This document shows positions 7,398 to 8,462 of a stretch of DNA of 8,462 bases, piece by piece. This stretch comes from Deltaproteobacteria bacterium (GTDB lineage Bacteria > UBA10199 > DSSB01). Location: the NCBI GenBank assembly GCA_020440745.1, contig JAGRNM010000049.1, positions 1-8,462 on the forward strand, given 5' to 3'. Position 1 is the stretch's first letter. Every line of letters begins with the position of its first letter. A model generated the notes under the pieces. That model did not search any database. It was given only the letters and a program-made list of their open reading frames with translations, and had not been told where the DNA came from. The translations under genes and the position numbers were made by a program.

Positions 7398-7471
7398 ATT
7401 TTCCACCCAGAGCTTTCGGTGGAATTTAATGTAGACTCTTGTTTAATTGCTTTGATCCTTTTTAAAGTTTT

Positions 7472-7936
7472 TTATTCTTCCTCAGGTCCGTCAGGGCCGC
7501 CCGGTCCTCTTGGACCACCGTAGGGACCACCATGGTGACGGCGATGCTTTCTTTTATCATTAAATTTTTCCATTTGTTCAGGTGTTAGCACCTTACGGAT
7601 TTCTAAGACCTGATTAAAGCGTTCGTCACCGATTTCGTTTTTGAGTTTTTTGACCTTTTCATGTTGGTCCTTTAAGCTGGCGTCACTAGCTTTAGGGTCT
7701 TGGAGCAAGGTTTTTAGCTTGTTCCGTTCTGTTTTCATGCTTTCTCGCTTAGACTGCATGATGCTTTGGTACTTTTGGTGAATTTCACGCATTTGTTCTT
7801 TTTGCGTGTCATTCAGCCCTAGTTCTTCAGCCATGCGTTCTCCGCGGTAGCCACGACCTCCTTGTTCGGCAAAGAGGGAGCCTGCAGAAAGTAAGAAAAC
7901 ACTCACTGCTAAAAGACTAAAAAATATTTTCTTCAT
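7472..7936 (-). CDS. Spy/CpxP/ZraP-family periplasmic protein (LTxxQ)
   Basis: A 154-aa exported protein. The signal peptide is residues 1-23 (MKKIFFSLLA...SLFA, cleavage before E24). The mature part is a helical, strongly charged domain with the two family marks: LNDTQ at 41-45 and LTPEQ at 117-121. Spy/CpxP proteins form curved dimers in the periplasm that hold unfolded proteins; ZraP and CnrX relatives respond to metals. The C-terminus is a low-complexity His/Arg then Gly/Pro/Asp/Glu tail (about 130-154, from KHRRHHGGPYGG) that could bind metal. It has no cysteine. AAGGA (7946-7950) lies 9 nt before the ATG. It precedes the ECF sigma gene on the same strand, so it is either a target or a sensor partner of that sigma factor. 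Chaperone versus metal-sensing role cannot be told from sequence alone. Confidence 0.85.
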   Translation of the reverse strand: MKKIFFSLLAVSVFLLSAGSLFAEQGGRGYRGERMAEELGLNDTQKEQMREIHQKYQSIMQSKRESMKTERNKLKTLLQDPKASDASLKDQHEKVKKLKNEIGDERFNQVLEIRKVLTPEQMEKFNDKRKHRRHHGGPYGGPRGPGGPDGPEEE

Positions 7937-7976
7937 AATTTTGTATCCTTTTTTGGAGTTTTAAAAGTTCTTTACT

Positions 7977-8006
7977 GTTTAGACGAGGAAGGGTCATTTC
8001 TTGTTT
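7977..8006 (-). promoter_or_regulatory. Candidate ECF sigma promoter for the Spy-like gene
   Basis: On the minus strand TTTTAAAC (AAAC at 8006-8003) is followed after 17 bp by CGTCTAAAC (CGTC at 7985-7982). AAC in the -35 region and CGTC in the -10 region are the recurrent core bases of ECF promoters. The predicted start would leave a leader of about 38 nt before the ATG at 7936. The assignment to the neighbouring sigma factor is inference; single matches of this length can arise by chance. Confidence 0.45.
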
Positions 8007-8130
8007 AAAATTAGCTAAAAGAGTTTTTCATTCATCATTTTAGTTTTTAGCTGTTTTTTAAATCTTAATTTTTTTGTAAAAATTGAAAATTTTTTATTGA
8101 CCTTTTTTCAAAATTTGCTAAAAGCCTAAA

Positions 8131-8278
8131 TAGGCAGGTTTGTGAAGACCACAGGGGTTTGTCGTTAAAGACAAATGAGGTGATCTCTATCAATGATCTA
8201 ATAATTGATCTCGATGCTCTCTTATTAGAGAGTCCGTTCTGAAAAAAATAAGCTCCTAAAGGAAAAGGGCTTTTTCTT
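8131..8278 (+). ncRNA. Candidate small RNA or structured leader
   Basis: TTGACC (8097-8102) and TAAAAG (8119-8124), 16 bp apart, form a weak plus-strand promoter predicting a start near 8131. The following 148 nt hold local hairpins: TTTGTC/GACAAA (8158-8163 with 8170-8175), ATCAAT/ATTGAT (8189-8194 with 8204-8209) and CTCTCT/AGAGAG (8217-8222 with 8227-8232). They end in an intrinsic terminator at 8250-8278. There is no good open frame in the unit. I do not recognise it as tRNA, 6S, SRP, tmRNA or a common riboswitch. With no plus-strand gene after the terminator inside the window, a free-standing RNA is somewhat favoured over a riboswitch leader. Confidence 0.35.
8242..8278. terminator. Probable bidirectional intrinsic terminator
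   Basis: AAGCTC (8250-8255) pairs with GGGCTT (8267-8272), six pairs with one G-U on the plus strand, around an 11-nt loop. On the plus strand T residues follow (8271-8275 and 8277-8278). On the minus strand seven T residues follow one A-T step later (complement of 8242-8248). It would end the candidate plus-strand RNA and any leftward transcript entering from the right edge. Confidence 0.55.
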
Positions 8279-8462
8279 AAATGCTTTTATCTCAAGTAGA
8301 TCTAATTCTGCTGGAGAAGGTAATTTTCTTTGAGAAAAATACTTAAAGCTTTTGGGAAAACAAAGTTTACTTCTGGGCATGGTTTTTTGTGCTTTGATGG
8401 AGTGGTACTTAATGGATATCAAGATCAATTATTATTTGTACATAAATTAACAACTATTTTTT

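Larger units (their letters stand above)
7937..8462. other. 526-bp stretch without a convincing protein gene
   Basis: Left part (7937-8010): leader and candidate ECF promoter of the Spy-like gene. Middle (8041-8110): very A/T-rich, with repeated T runs of 5-8 at roughly one to one-and-a-half helical turns, likely bent DNA or UP-element-like. Right-middle (8124-8278): several small hairpins ending in a terminator, described separately. Last part (8279-8462): A/T-rich, with stops in all frames, no repeat or RNA gene that I recognise. A 67-codon minus-strand frame at 8225-8428 is present but rejected. Confidence 0.6.

Noticed and set aside
8225..8428. 67-codon minus-strand frame, Lys/Phe/Ser-rich, TTG start
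   Set aside because: No recognisable family, no Shine-Dalgarno, and the bidirectional terminator falls inside its 3' end. An internal ATG gives only 51 residues. A real small protein is not excluded but is not supported.

Overview
The window comes from a Gram-negative bacterium. It encodes a lipoprotein with a lipobox, a Spy/CpxP-type exported protein and an ECF sigma factor paired with a one-pass membrane partner. Coding is dense and moderately AT-rich, with AAGGA-type ribosome binding sites. The gene mix would suit a Bdellovibrionota/Oligoflexia-like organism, but nothing here is diagnostic and that placement is a guess.

Layout. (1) Positions 1-958, minus strand: the first 319 codons of a Fic-domain AMP transferase with its own N-terminal inhibitory helix; the gene runs off the left edge. 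Its promoter sits in an array of TCTCCGCA half-sites that forms an exact 56-bp tandem module. (2) 1217-5610, minus strand: a two-gene acyl-CoA carboxylase operon. The carboxyltransferase comes first, then an unusually long (916 aa) biotin carboxylase/biotin carrier protein, joined by a TAATG stop-start overlap. (3) 5611-5837: a divergent intergenic region with a terminator-like hairpin. (4) 5838-6506, plus strand: a YceI-like lipoprotein. (5) 6519-7936, minus strand: an envelope-stress type set in the order Spy-like periplasmic protein, ECF sigma factor, small membrane-anchored putative anti-sigma factor. (6) 7937-8462: no convincing protein gene. It holds a candidate ECF promoter, A/T tracts and a plus-strand stretch that looks like a small RNA unit (weak promoter, several hairpins, intrinsic terminator).

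How the parts may work together. The two carboxylase subunits together would carboxylate a short acyl-CoA (acetyl- or propionyl-CoA class), but the alpha subunit departs from several otherwise near-invariant residues and the beta subunit has Ala where known enzymes have a specificity residue. In the stress set, the sigma factor probably drives the Spy-like gene and its own operon. A strong intrinsic terminator lies between Spy and sigma and swallows the only usual start codon of the sigma gene, which points to attenuation or unusual initiation.

Most worth checking: the 56-bp operator module before fic, the terminator/start overlap of the sigma gene, the divergent biotin carboxylase, and the candidate small RNA at about 8130-8278.
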